Of a stretch of 64,000 nucleotides of DNA, positions 53,433 to 61,189 are shown one piece after another. The DNA is from Psychroserpens luteus (GTDB lineage Bacteria; Bacteroidota; Bacteroidia; Flavobacteriales; Flavobacteriaceae), in contig NZ_JADILU010000008.1 of NCBI RefSeq assembly GCF_015319355.1, forward strand, positions 1 to 64,000, given 5' to 3'. The position numbers were made by a program, and so were the translations under genes. The notes under the pieces were generated by a model. The model was given only the letters and a program-made list of their open reading frames with translations. It was not told where the DNA came from and made no database searches. Position 1 is the stretch's first letter. Each line of letters begins with the position of its first letter.

Positions 53433-54566
53433 ATGAGAAATTTAATTTTTATAATCACAATGTGTTGTACTGTTGGGATGTTTCAGTCGTGTTCTGATGA
53501 TGATTTTCCAGTGCCACCTGCAAGTACAGTTCCTGAATTTACGTTTGTAATTGATAACGATGAGTTTGCACCTGCAACAGTTACGTTCACAAATAATTCT
53601 ATTGTGCCAACCCATGTTGGTGCAGCTACGTATTATTGGAATTTTGGTGATGGAGAATCTACTTCCGAAGAAAATCCAACGCACTTATATACTGAGCCTG
53701 GAGCTTATAGTGTGAATTTGGTTGTGACAACTTCTGAGTCTTTAGAAATAAACGAAGTCACAAAAACAATTGTGATTAAAGATCCAAATGCAACAGGAGT
53801 ACCTATATATTTTATTGATGGTGTTCAGGTTTATCAAGGATTAATAAACACACAAGCTCCAATTTTTACGCCTTTAAATGGTGTCGTAGCACAATCGTCT
53901 TACGGAATGGTGATTGATAATGTGAACGGTAAGCTTTACATTAGTGATTATGGTGCAGATAAAATTTACAGATCCAATTTAGATGGAAGTAATTTTGAAG
54001 ACTTTAGAGTTGGCGTCGATGGACCTAACGGAATGACCATTGATTACCAAGAAAACCAAATTTATTGGGATACTAGTTCTGGAATTCAAAGAGGAGATAT
54101 TGATGATTCAGATGTGAATCAAGTAGAAGATTTTGTCACAGGACAAGCTAATGATCCAGACGGATTGTCAATAGATTTAGTAAACAGAACACTTTATTGG
54201 ATCAATTACAATGGAGGCGTTTGGGTGAAAAATTTAGATGGTACAGGAGAGTCTGAACTAATTCCAGCTATTGAAGGAGGAAGCATGTTAGTCGTTGGTA
54301 ATCGAATTTTTTATGATGAATATGTCGCTTCTGGAGATATTAGGTTAAAATCTGCAGACTTAGATGGGACTAACATTACAACTATAGCAGTTAATATTGG
54401 TAGAGTTGTTTATGGAATAGGTTACGATGCTAACGAAGATAAAATTTATTGGGGAGATCGTAATACAGATGTGATGATGAGAGCTAATTTAGATGGTTCT
54501 AGTCCAGAAGTATGGTTTACGCATACAGGAGATACCAGAGGAATTGTTATTGGAGAATTAGAATAG
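53433..54566 (+). CDS. surface lipoprotein with PKD domain and YWTD-like propeller
   Basis: 377 residues, a shorter relative of the preceding protein. Lipobox GMFQSC (about Cys20). One PKD domain (about 32-115, TVTFTNNSIVPTHVGAATYYWNFGDG), then a five-bladed repeat region (about 120-377): SNLDGSNFE, GDIDDSDVN, KNLDGTGES, ADLDGTNIT, ANLDGSSPE. The pair probably arose by duplication. It lies 12 bp after the first, and its stop is 1 bp before the cyanophycinase gene. A cell-surface binding or assembly role is inferred. Confidence 0.87.
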   Translation: MRNLIFIITMCCTVGMFQSCSDDDFPVPPASTVPEFTFVIDNDEFAPATVTFTNNSIVPTHVGAATYYWNFGDGESTSEENPTHLYTEPGAYSVNLVVTTSESLEINEVTKTIVIKDPNATGVPIYFIDGVQVYQGLINTQAPIFTPLNGVVAQSSYGMVIDNVNGKLYISDYGADKIYRSNLDGSNFEDFRVGVDGPNGMTIDYQENQIYWDTSSGIQRGDIDDSDVNQVEDFVTGQANDPDGLSIDLVNRTLYWINYNGGVWVKNLDGTGESELIPAIEGGSMLVVGNRIFYDEYVASGDIRLKSADLDGTNITTIAVNIGRVVYGIGYDANEDKIYWGDRNTDVMMRANLDGSSPEVWFTHTGDTRGIVIGELE

Positions 54567-54567
54567 C

Positions 54568-55413
54568 ATGATAATAAAAAAAATAATACTACTTAGTTTG
54601 TTTTTTGGGTTCATGCTTCAAGGTAATGCCCAAAATACTGAAGTAAAAGGAAAACTATTTATCATAGGTGGTGGCTCAAGACCAGCATCTATGGTAGATC
54701 GTATTGTTAAAGAATCTGGCATTGATAAAAGTGGTTACGGAATTGTGTTACCAATGTCCAGCTCAATACCAGATTCTTCTGCTTATTATGCGACTAATCA
54801 ATTCTATAAACAAGGAGTCAAAAATGTTTATGGTTTACAGTTTATTAAAGATGAAAAATTAACAGCATCAAAACTCGATTCTATTAGAAACGCAAAACTT
54901 ATTTATATTTCAGGAGGCGACCAAAATAGATTTATGGATATTGTTGGAGGAACAGATATTGAAAAAGCAATTCATGAAGCGTATAAAAATGGATCACTTA
55001 TAGCGGGAACAAGTGCAGGAGCAGCGGTAATGAGTAAAATGATGATTACTGGAACCGAATTAAAGCATCCTAAATATGCTTCTACATTCAGAAATTTAGA
55101 ATCTGAAAACATAGAAACTAAAACAGGTTTAGGTCTGATAACTACTATTATTGTCGACCAGCATTTTGTAAAACGAAGTAGATATAATCGTTTGTTAACA
55201 GCAATAATCGAATATCCTGAATTAGTAGGAATTGGTATAGATGAGTCCACAGCAATATTAGTGACAGGTAATACTATGGAAGTTGTTGGAGACTCTCAAG
55301 TGATTGTTTTTAAAAATCCGGAACAATCAAAAAACACATTTAATGACAAACTTGGTGCTCAAGGTATTATATTGAATATATATTTACCAGGTGAAACATT
55401 TACAATAGATTAA
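54568..55413 (+). CDS. cyanophycinase-type serine peptidase (S51 family), periplasmic
   Basis: 281 residues with a signal peptide (ending GNAQ, about 22). The features of CphB-type cyanophycinase line up in order: GKLFIIGGGSRPA (28-40), ISGGDQNRFMD (114-124), nucleophile Ser149 in AGTSAGAAVMSK, VDQHFVKRSRYNRL (196-209) and GIGIDESTAI (221-230). Such enzymes cut the aspartate backbone of multi-L-arginyl-poly-L-aspartate to beta-Asp-Arg dipeptides. It has no T9SS signal, so it is likely periplasmic. It is followed by an M20 peptidase gene (1 bp) and a second cyanophycinase-like gene. Confidence 0.9.
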   Translation: MIIKKIILLSLFFGFMLQGNAQNTEVKGKLFIIGGGSRPASMVDRIVKESGIDKSGYGIVLPMSSSIPDSSAYYATNQFYKQGVKNVYGLQFIKDEKLTASKLDSIRNAKLIYISGGDQNRFMDIVGGTDIEKAIHEAYKNGSLIAGTSAGAAVMSKMMITGTELKHPKYASTFRNLESENIETKTGLGLITTIIVDQHFVKRSRYNRLLTAIIEYPELVGIGIDESTAILVTGNTMEVVGDSQVIVFKNPEQSKNTFNDKLGAQGIILNIYLPGETFTID

Positions 55414-55414
55414 T

Positions 55415-56737
55415 ATGATGATTTTAAAATTCAATTATAAAAGTTTAGTTTTTACATTACTTTTTTGCTTTTCACTTTTAGGTTTTTCTCAAAACAATAA
55501 AAAGGAGAAGAAAATCATAAAAGCTGTAGATAATCATACTGAAAGTTCAATTACATTATTGAAAAAAGCCATTACCATAAATAGTGGTACAATGAATTTT
55601 GAAGGTGTTAGAGAAGTAGGAGCTCTTTTTCAAAAAGAACTTGACAAATTAGGTTTTAAAACAGAGCTTACCAATGGAGACGCTTATGGTAGAGCAGGAC
55701 ATTTAGTAGCTACTAGAAAAGGAAATAAAGGACCAAAATTTCTTTTAATTGGTCATTTAGATACCGTTTTTGAATTAGAAAGTCCGTTGCAAGAGTATAC
55801 CATGCTCAACGATTCTATAATGAAAGGTCCAGGAGTTGCAGATATGAAAGGTGGAGATGTTATTATAATTTTAGCAATGCAAGCCTTAAAAGAAGCAGGT
55901 GTTTTAGATGATATGTCTATAGAAATTGTCATGACTGGCGATGAAGAAAAAAGTGGAGATCCATTAGAACTTTCTAAAAAAGATTTGATTGATGCTGCTA
56001 AACGTGCAGACATTGCTTTAGGTTTTGAAAATGGAGATAACAACCCAAAAACCATTGTAGTGTCTCGAAGAGGATCTGCAGATTGGGAACTTAAAGTTAC
56101 AGGTAATCCTGCACATTCGTCTCAAATTTTCACCGACGATATTGGAGCAGGAGCAATATATGAAACCTCAAGAATTTTAAATGAATTTTATCTTCAATTA
56201 TCAAAAGAGAAGGACTTAACGTTTAATCCAGGATTTATTATTGGAGGTACAACCTTAAAGCCAGAAGCAGATGAAACTGGCGGTTCTGCTTTTGGAAAAA
56301 CTAATGTCGTTTCACAAGAAACTATTGTTAGAGGAGATTTACGAGCTGTGTCTTTAAATCAACTCATAAAGGCAAAAGCGACAATGAAAAAAATTGTTTC
56401 AGAAAACTATCCAAAAACGAATGCTGAACTTATTTTTGGTGAAGGCGCTTATCCACCATTAACTTTAACTAAAGGAAATACGCAATTGTTAGAGTATTTT
56501 AATATAGTGAGTCAAGATTTAGGTTTTGGATCAGTAACTGCTGTAAACCCAAGAAATGCTGGTGCAGCAGATATATCATTTACTTCAGAATATGTAGACA
56601 TGGCAATTGATGGTCTTGGACTTACAGGTGGAGGAGGAGACCATACTATTAATGAAACTGGAAATTTAAAAACTGTCGCTATTCAAGCAAAAATAACAGC
56701 AGTATTAATGTACAGATTAGTAAATTCTAAACTGTAA
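55415..56737 (+). CDS. M20-family metallopeptidase, exported
   Basis: 440 residues. Signal peptide ending FSQ (about 26). The zinc-site motifs of the glutamate-carboxypeptidase/ArgE-like M20 fold are complete: LIGHLDTVFE (His114, Asp116), GVADMKGG (Asp143), TGDEEKSGD (Glu177/178), and a C-terminal GGGGDHTINETGN His near residue 415. The dimerisation lid (about 205-320) is ADWELKVTGNPAHSSQIFTD. It should remove a terminal amino acid or cleave dipeptides in the periplasm. In this locus it is the obvious candidate to hydrolyse the dipeptides released by the cyanophycinase (inference). It is translationally linked to its neighbours. Confidence 0.9.
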   Translation: MMILKFNYKSLVFTLLFCFSLLGFSQNNKKEKKIIKAVDNHTESSITLLKKAITINSGTMNFEGVREVGALFQKELDKLGFKTELTNGDAYGRAGHLVATRKGNKGPKFLLIGHLDTVFELESPLQEYTMLNDSIMKGPGVADMKGGDVIIILAMQALKEAGVLDDMSIEIVMTGDEEKSGDPLELSKKDLIDAAKRADIALGFENGDNNPKTIVVSRRGSADWELKVTGNPAHSSQIFTDDIGAGAIYETSRILNEFYLQLSKEKDLTFNPGFIIGGTTLKPEADETGGSAFGKTNVVSQETIVRGDLRAVSLNQLIKAKATMKKIVSENYPKTNAELIFGEGAYPPLTLTKGNTQLLEYFNIVSQDLGFGSVTAVNPRNAGAADISFTSEYVDMAIDGLGLTGGGGDHTINETGNLKTVAIQAKITAVLMYRLVNSKL

Positions 56738-56753
56738 TAAATCAAAAAAAACA

Positions 56754-58034
56754 ATGAGAAAAATTACACTATTATTTTTATTTAGTATACACATTGTTGT
56801 AGCTCAAAATTATACCGAATACCAAACAGGAAGTACGACAGATGTTATAACCAATCACCAACCTGGAGCTTGTTTGATGGGAGGAGCTACAGAACAAGAG
56901 GATGCCATGATTTGGTTTTTAAATAAAGCAGATGGAGGAGATGTTGTAGTATTGAGAGCATCAGGAAGCGATGGTTATAATAATTATTTTTATACAGATT
57001 TGGGTGTTACAATTAATTCAGTAACCACATTTGTGATTGATAATGTAGCAGGAGCTATAGATCCTTATGTATTACAAAGCGTAGAAAATGCAGAAGCGAT
57101 TTGGTTTGCAGGAGGCGATCAATATGATTATGTAAGCTATTTTAAAGACAATGCAATGGAAGATGCACTCAATAATTTTGTTAATGTAAAACAAGGAGTT
57201 ATTGGAGGTACAAGTGCAGGACTTGCAATTTTAGGTGGTAATTATTTTTCTGCTCAATATGGCACGCTTACTAATGCAGTAGCTTTAAGTAACCCTTATC
57301 ATCCTAGAGTAGCCATAGGAGAAAATGATTTTTTGGATATCCCATATTTGAATAATGTTATTACAGATTCTCATTATGACGATCCAGATAGAAGAGCAAG
57401 ACATAGTGTAATGTTAGCTAGAATAGCTACAGATAATGCTACACGTTCCTTCGGAATTGCTTGTAATGAATACACAGCAGTTTGCGTAGAGCCAGACGGG
57501 AAAGCTTATGTCTATGGTGAATATCCAGCTTATGATGAGTTTGCTTACTTTTTACAAGCTAATTGTGTTACAGATTTTGAGCCAGAAACTTGTGTCTCAG
57601 GATCACCTTTAACATGGGATAGAAATAACGAAGCAATTAAAGTTTATAAAGTGCCAGGAACTGAGAGTGGAGTTAATTATTTTGATTTGTCAGATTGGGA
57701 AACTGGAAGCGGAGGAGAATGGAGAAACTGGTCAATTGAAGCAGGAACTTTTACTACCACAGCAGGAACTAATCCGCTTTGTGGAGCTTTATCAGCTGAA
57801 GATTATGAATTGTCGAGTATAAAAGTATTTCCTAATCCTTTTGAAGATACGATTCAGATTACTACGGAAAGCGAATTAATAGCTGTTCAAATCGTTGATA
57901 TTTTAGGAAATCAAAGGGTAGTTGAGCTAAATGCAGATTATAGCATTGATACATCGTCTTTGAGTACAGGTATTTATTTTTTAAAACTGAAAACAGATAC
58001 AACAGTTCAAACCTTTAAGGTTGTTAAAAGGTAA
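56754..58034 (+). CDS. cyanophycinase-like peptidase with T9SS sorting domain
   Basis: 426 residues. Signal peptide (ending VVAQ, about 18). S51/cyanophycinase-like motifs: GACLMGGATEQED (38-50), WFAGGDQYDYVSY (117-129), nucleophile Ser154 in IGGTSAGLAILGG, and TDSHYDDPDRRARHSVMLAR (204-223) with a His replacing the DQHF pattern by DSHY. Residues about 355-426 are a T9SS type A sorting domain: VFPNPFEDTIQITTES, VDILGNQRVVEL, TGIYFLKLKTDT. The enzyme is therefore secreted to, or anchored on, the cell surface. It is more distant from CphB than the gene at 54.6 kb, so the substrate is less certain. It is the last gene of the locus. Confidence 0.88.
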   Translation: MRKITLLFLFSIHIVVAQNYTEYQTGSTTDVITNHQPGACLMGGATEQEDAMIWFLNKADGGDVVVLRASGSDGYNNYFYTDLGVTINSVTTFVIDNVAGAIDPYVLQSVENAEAIWFAGGDQYDYVSYFKDNAMEDALNNFVNVKQGVIGGTSAGLAILGGNYFSAQYGTLTNAVALSNPYHPRVAIGENDFLDIPYLNNVITDSHYDDPDRRARHSVMLARIATDNATRSFGIACNEYTAVCVEPDGKAYVYGEYPAYDEFAYFLQANCVTDFEPETCVSGSPLTWDRNNEAIKVYKVPGTESGVNYFDLSDWETGSGGEWRNWSIEAGTFTTTAGTNPLCGALSAEDYELSSIKVFPNPFEDTIQITTESELIAVQIVDILGNQRVVELNADYSIDTSSLSTGIYFLKLKTDTTVQTFKVVKR

Positions 58035-58119
58035 ATGTGCTGTTTCAATAATGTAAGTTGAAGCGTATTTTAATACAATTAATTACGAAATACTTTTAAT
58101 TATATTTATTAGCAATAAA

Positions 58120-58147
58120 AAAAGGTCTGATTTTCATCAGACCTTTT
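58120..58147. terminator. bidirectional intrinsic terminator
   Basis: AAAAGGTCTGAT (58120-58131) pairs with ATCAGACCTTTT (58136-58147) around TTTC. It separates the convergent T9SS peptidase gene and repeat-lipoprotein gene and has runs for both strands. Confidence 0.88.
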
Positions 58148-58173
58148 CTTGTATTTAAGATTAGTTGTTAATC

Positions 58174-58608
58174 TTAGTTCTTTTTTAACTTATCAGAAGC
58201 TTTATCAATAGCACTAGAAGCTTTTTCTTTTCCATCAGCAGCAGCTTTGTTAACCGCGTCCTTAGTATCTGTTGCTAAATCTTTAGCACCATCTTTTACA
58301 GATTCTGCTCCTTCTTTGATTGCGTTTCCAGCAGAGTCAACAGCATTACCTGCAGCATCCTTAGCATCTTCAGCTCCTTCTTTCACAGAGTCAATACCAT
58401 CTTCAATAGCATCTCCAGTCGCGTCAGCAGCATCTTCAATAGCATCACCAGTTGCATCAGCAGCATCTTCGATTGCATCTCCTGCTTCATCAGCAGCATT
58501 TTCTAATGCATCAGCAGCATTTTCTGCACCTTCTTTAGTTTCTCTACATGATGTTACAGACACTACAAGTGCCAATACTAATGCGATGTTTAAAATTAAT
58601 TTTTTCAT
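58174..58608 (-). CDS. lipoprotein with 11-residue helical repeats
   Basis: 144 residues. Lipobox VTSC (Cys21). The mature chain is almost entirely Ala, Asp, Glu, Gly and Lys in 11-residue repeats such as GDAIEDAADAT, which occurs in near-perfect tandem (about 42-75). Later units (VDSAGNAIKEG, KDGAKDLATDT) diverge. Such 11-mers form amphipathic helices as in LEA proteins and apolipoproteins, so it may bind membranes or protect them under stress; function unproven. The first Lys-rich tail ends in DKLKKN. It is expressed away from the peptidase locus. The antisense frame is a composition artefact. Confidence 0.85.
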   Translation of the reverse strand: MKKLILNIALVLALVVSVTSCRETKEGAENAADALENAADEAGDAIEDAADATGDAIEDAADATGDAIEDGIDSVKEGAEDAKDAAGNAVDSAGNAIKEGAESVKDGAKDLATDTKDAVNKAAADGKEKASSAIDKASDKLKKN

Positions 58609-58718
58609 TGTAATAGTTTTAGTGTTAATTATTGTTAAAGTTCAAAATTAATAACTTAAATTGAATATATGGTTAAAATTTTAACATTTATAAAAAATGA
58701 TAACCTTTCATCAATGCA

Positions 58719-59945
58719 CTATATACGTATGTGATTCATGATTTGGACTACTGCTCCTTTGTTTTCTTTAATAAAAGCAGCATTTTTTTTACCTAATGAA
58801 TCACGTAGTTGATGTGATGTAATAAGAGAATTTAAGATTGTTTTTAAACCAGTTTTATCTTCTACCGAAATAACACCTGCCTTTTCAATCATGGCAAACG
58901 CTTCTGGGAATTTTTTATAGTTTTTGCCAATAATTAAAGGTGCTCCAAAAACTGCTGGTTCTAAGATGTTATGTAAACCTGTTTTTCCCATAGCTCCACC
59001 AACATAAGCAATGTCTGCATCACTATATATTTTAGTTAGTAAACCAATAGTGTCAATAATAAACACATTATAATCTTCTAAATTTTTTCCTTCTTTTTCA
59101 GAAAATAAGACTGTAACAGGAGTTAGTTTAGAGCTAATAGCATTGATATGACTAGTGTTAACCTCATGAGGCGCTATTATGAATTTTAAACTTTCCGAAG
59201 CATTATCATTTATATATGGTATGAGTAGCGCTTCATCCTCTTCCCAAGAACTTCCAATAACAATGCATGTGCTATTACCTTTAAATTCTGAAATAAAATC
59301 AAGTTTATTGTCTTGATTTAATTGATTAGAAACGCGATCATATCTCGTGTCACCAGAAACTTTTACAGAATTGTAGTTGATGTTGTTAAGTAAAGTTTTA
59401 GAGTTTTCATCTTGTACAAAAATATGCTCAAATGCAAACAGTGCAGATTTTTGTAAGTTTCCATAACCCTTAAAATAAATTTGATTTTTTCTGAAAACTG
59501 CCGAAATCAAAATTGCACGTCTGTTTTGGTTTTTGAGCTCCAAAAGTAGATTTGCCCAAATATCATACTTCACAAACACTGTGAATTCAGGATGTACAAT
59601 ATCAATAAATCGCTTAGCATTAGATTTGGTATCTAGAGGAAGATAAACTACAAGATCTGCCACTTTAGTGTTTTTTCTAATTTCATAACCTGAAGGAGAG
59701 AAAAAACTGAGTATTATTTTATACTGAGAATATTCTTGTCGCAACTTCTCAAAAACAGGAAGACCTTGTTCGTATTCGCCTAAAGAAGCACAGTGAAACC
59801 ATATGGTTTTATCTGTCTTATTTATGTTTTTTTGCAGAATATCAAAGGTTTGCTTGCGACCGTCAACACCCAATTTAATTTTGCAATTAAAAGGAGCAAT
59901 AATCCTTAAAAAAAAAGAAAGTATATATATGCCTAAATTGTACAA
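58719..59945 (-). CDS. waaA: 3-deoxy-D-manno-octulosonic acid transferase
   Basis: 408 residues. It adds Kdo to lipid A on the cytoplasmic face of the inner membrane. One N-terminal membrane anchor (LGIYILSFFLRIIAPF). GT-B fold signatures are IWFHCASLGEYEQGLPVFEK (about 50-69, with the catalytic Glu), IVIGSSWEEDEAL, and IAYVGGAMGKTGLHNILEPA VFGAPLIIG. The length is normal. It is followed at a distance of 110 bp by the repeat-lipoprotein gene. No other Kdo gene is nearby. Confidence 0.95.
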   Translation of the reverse strand: MYNLGIYILSFFLRIIAPFNCKIKLGVDGRKQTFDILQKNINKTDKTIWFHCASLGEYEQGLPVFEKLRQEYSQYKIILSFFSPSGYEIRKNTKVADLVVYLPLDTKSNAKRFIDIVHPEFTVFVKYDIWANLLLELKNQNRRAILISAVFRKNQIYFKGYGNLQKSALFAFEHIFVQDENSKTLLNNINYNSVKVSGDTRYDRVSNQLNQDNKLDFISEFKGNSTCIVIGSSWEEDEALLIPYINDNASESLKFIIAPHEVNTSHINAISSKLTPVTVLFSEKEGKNLEDYNVFIIDTIGLLTKIYSDADIAYVGGAMGKTGLHNILEPAVFGAPLIIGKNYKKFPEAFAMIEKAGVISVEDKTGLKTILNSLITSHQLRDSLGKKNAAFIKENKGAVVQIMNHIRI

Positions 59946-60033
59946 TGCTTAAATTCTATTATTCATGCTAAAATAGGGTTCTTTGAAATAAATTCATTGC
60001 TTAATGCTAATGAATTTCGTAAATTCGTTACCT

Positions 60034-61188
60034 ATGAAAAAAATTCAAATGGTTGACCTTAAAGGTCAATATAGCAAAATAAAAGATGAGGTCGATAGTT
60101 CTGTTTTAGAGGTATTAGATTCTACAGCTTATATCAATGGACCTAAAGTTCATGAGTTTCAGAAAAATTTAGAATCCTATTTAGGAGTAAAACATGTGAT
60201 TCCTTGCGCAAATGGAACAGATGCGTTGCAAATAGCCATGATGGGATTGGGTCTAAAACCAGGAGATGAAGTCATCACTGCAGATTTTACCTTTGCAGCA
60301 ACCGTTGAGGTAATAGCACTTCTACAATTAACTCCGGTTTTGGTGGATGTAGATCCTGTAAATTTTAATATTGATATTGACGCTATTAAAAAAGCAATTA
60401 CACCTAAAACAAAAGCCATTGTACCAGTTCATTTATTTGGTATGTGTGCCAATATGGAAGCAATCATGCAAATTGCTAAAGAGCATGATTTGTTTGTTAT
60501 AGAAGATAATGCTCAAGCAATTGGCTCTACATATACATATAGTAATGGAGAAAAAGCTAAAGCAGGAACTATTGGTCATGTTGCTTCAACATCATTTTTT
60601 CCATCAAAAAATCTAGGTTGTTATGGAGATGGAGGTGCGATTTTCACCAATGATGATGATTTAGCACATACTATTAAAGGTATTGTTAATCATGGTATGT
60701 ACGAGCGCTACCATCATGATGTTGTAGGTGTAAACTCTAGATTAGACTCTATTCAAGCAGCGATTTTAAATATAAAATTAAAACGATTAGATACTTATAA
60801 TAAAGCGAGGCAAAATGCTGCAAGAGCATATAATAAGGCTTTTAAGGAACAAGCAAATATAATTACACCTACAGGTCAAGACGTGTGTAATGGGATTTGC
60901 GATAATTGTGATTGTCACGTATTTCATCAATACACATTACGTATCATAAATAGTGATCGTGATGCTTTGGTAAAACACTTAAATGATAAAGGGATTCCTT
61001 GTGGAGTTTATTATCCAATTCCTTTGCATCGTCAAAAAGCATATTTAGATGAGCGTTACAATGAAGCAGATTTTAAAGTGACCAATCAACTAGTTAAAGA
61101 GGTGATTTCATTACCTATGCACACAGAGTTAGATGACGAACAAATTGAGTTTATTACATCAACAGTCATTAACTTTATTAATTCTTAA
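60034..61188 (+). CDS. DegT/DnrJ/EryC1/StrS-family sugar aminotransferase
   Basis: 384 residues from ATG 60034 (MKKIQMVDLKGQYSKIKDEV). The longer frame from 60004 is unlikely. PLP-enzyme motifs: CANGTDALQIAM, VIEDNAQAIGS, and the Lys of SFFPSKNLGCYGDGG (about residue 192). HVFHQYTLRI is typical. An insertion before it (about 280-294), VCNGICDNCDC, holds four Cys in CxxxCxxCxC and is not part of the classical family. Neighbouring galE suggests a role in surface nucleotide-sugar synthesis. The stop is 1 bp before galE. Confidence 0.9.
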   Translation: MKKIQMVDLKGQYSKIKDEVDSSVLEVLDSTAYINGPKVHEFQKNLESYLGVKHVIPCANGTDALQIAMMGLGLKPGDEVITADFTFAATVEVIALLQLTPVLVDVDPVNFNIDIDAIKKAITPKTKAIVPVHLFGMCANMEAIMQIAKEHDLFVIEDNAQAIGSTYTYSNGEKAKAGTIGHVASTSFFPSKNLGCYGDGGAIFTNDDDLAHTIKGIVNHGMYERYHHDVVGVNSRLDSIQAAILNIKLKRLDTYNKARQNAARAYNKAFKEQANIITPTGQDVCNGICDNCDCHVFHQYTLRIINSDRDALVKHLNDKGIPCGVYYPIPLHRQKAYLDERYNEADFKVTNQLVKEVISLPMHTELDDEQIEFITSTVINFINS

Positions 61189-61189
61189 T

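Noticed and set aside
45538-58034. Classical polysaccharide utilisation locus
   Set aside because: Has SusCD and ECF/FecR, but no carbohydrate-active enzyme; all catalytic genes are peptidases.
58247-58651. 134-residue frame antisense to the repeat lipoprotein
   Set aside because: Its Ala/Ser-rich sequence is the mirror of the 11-residue repeat; the sense strand has a lipobox and regular repeats.
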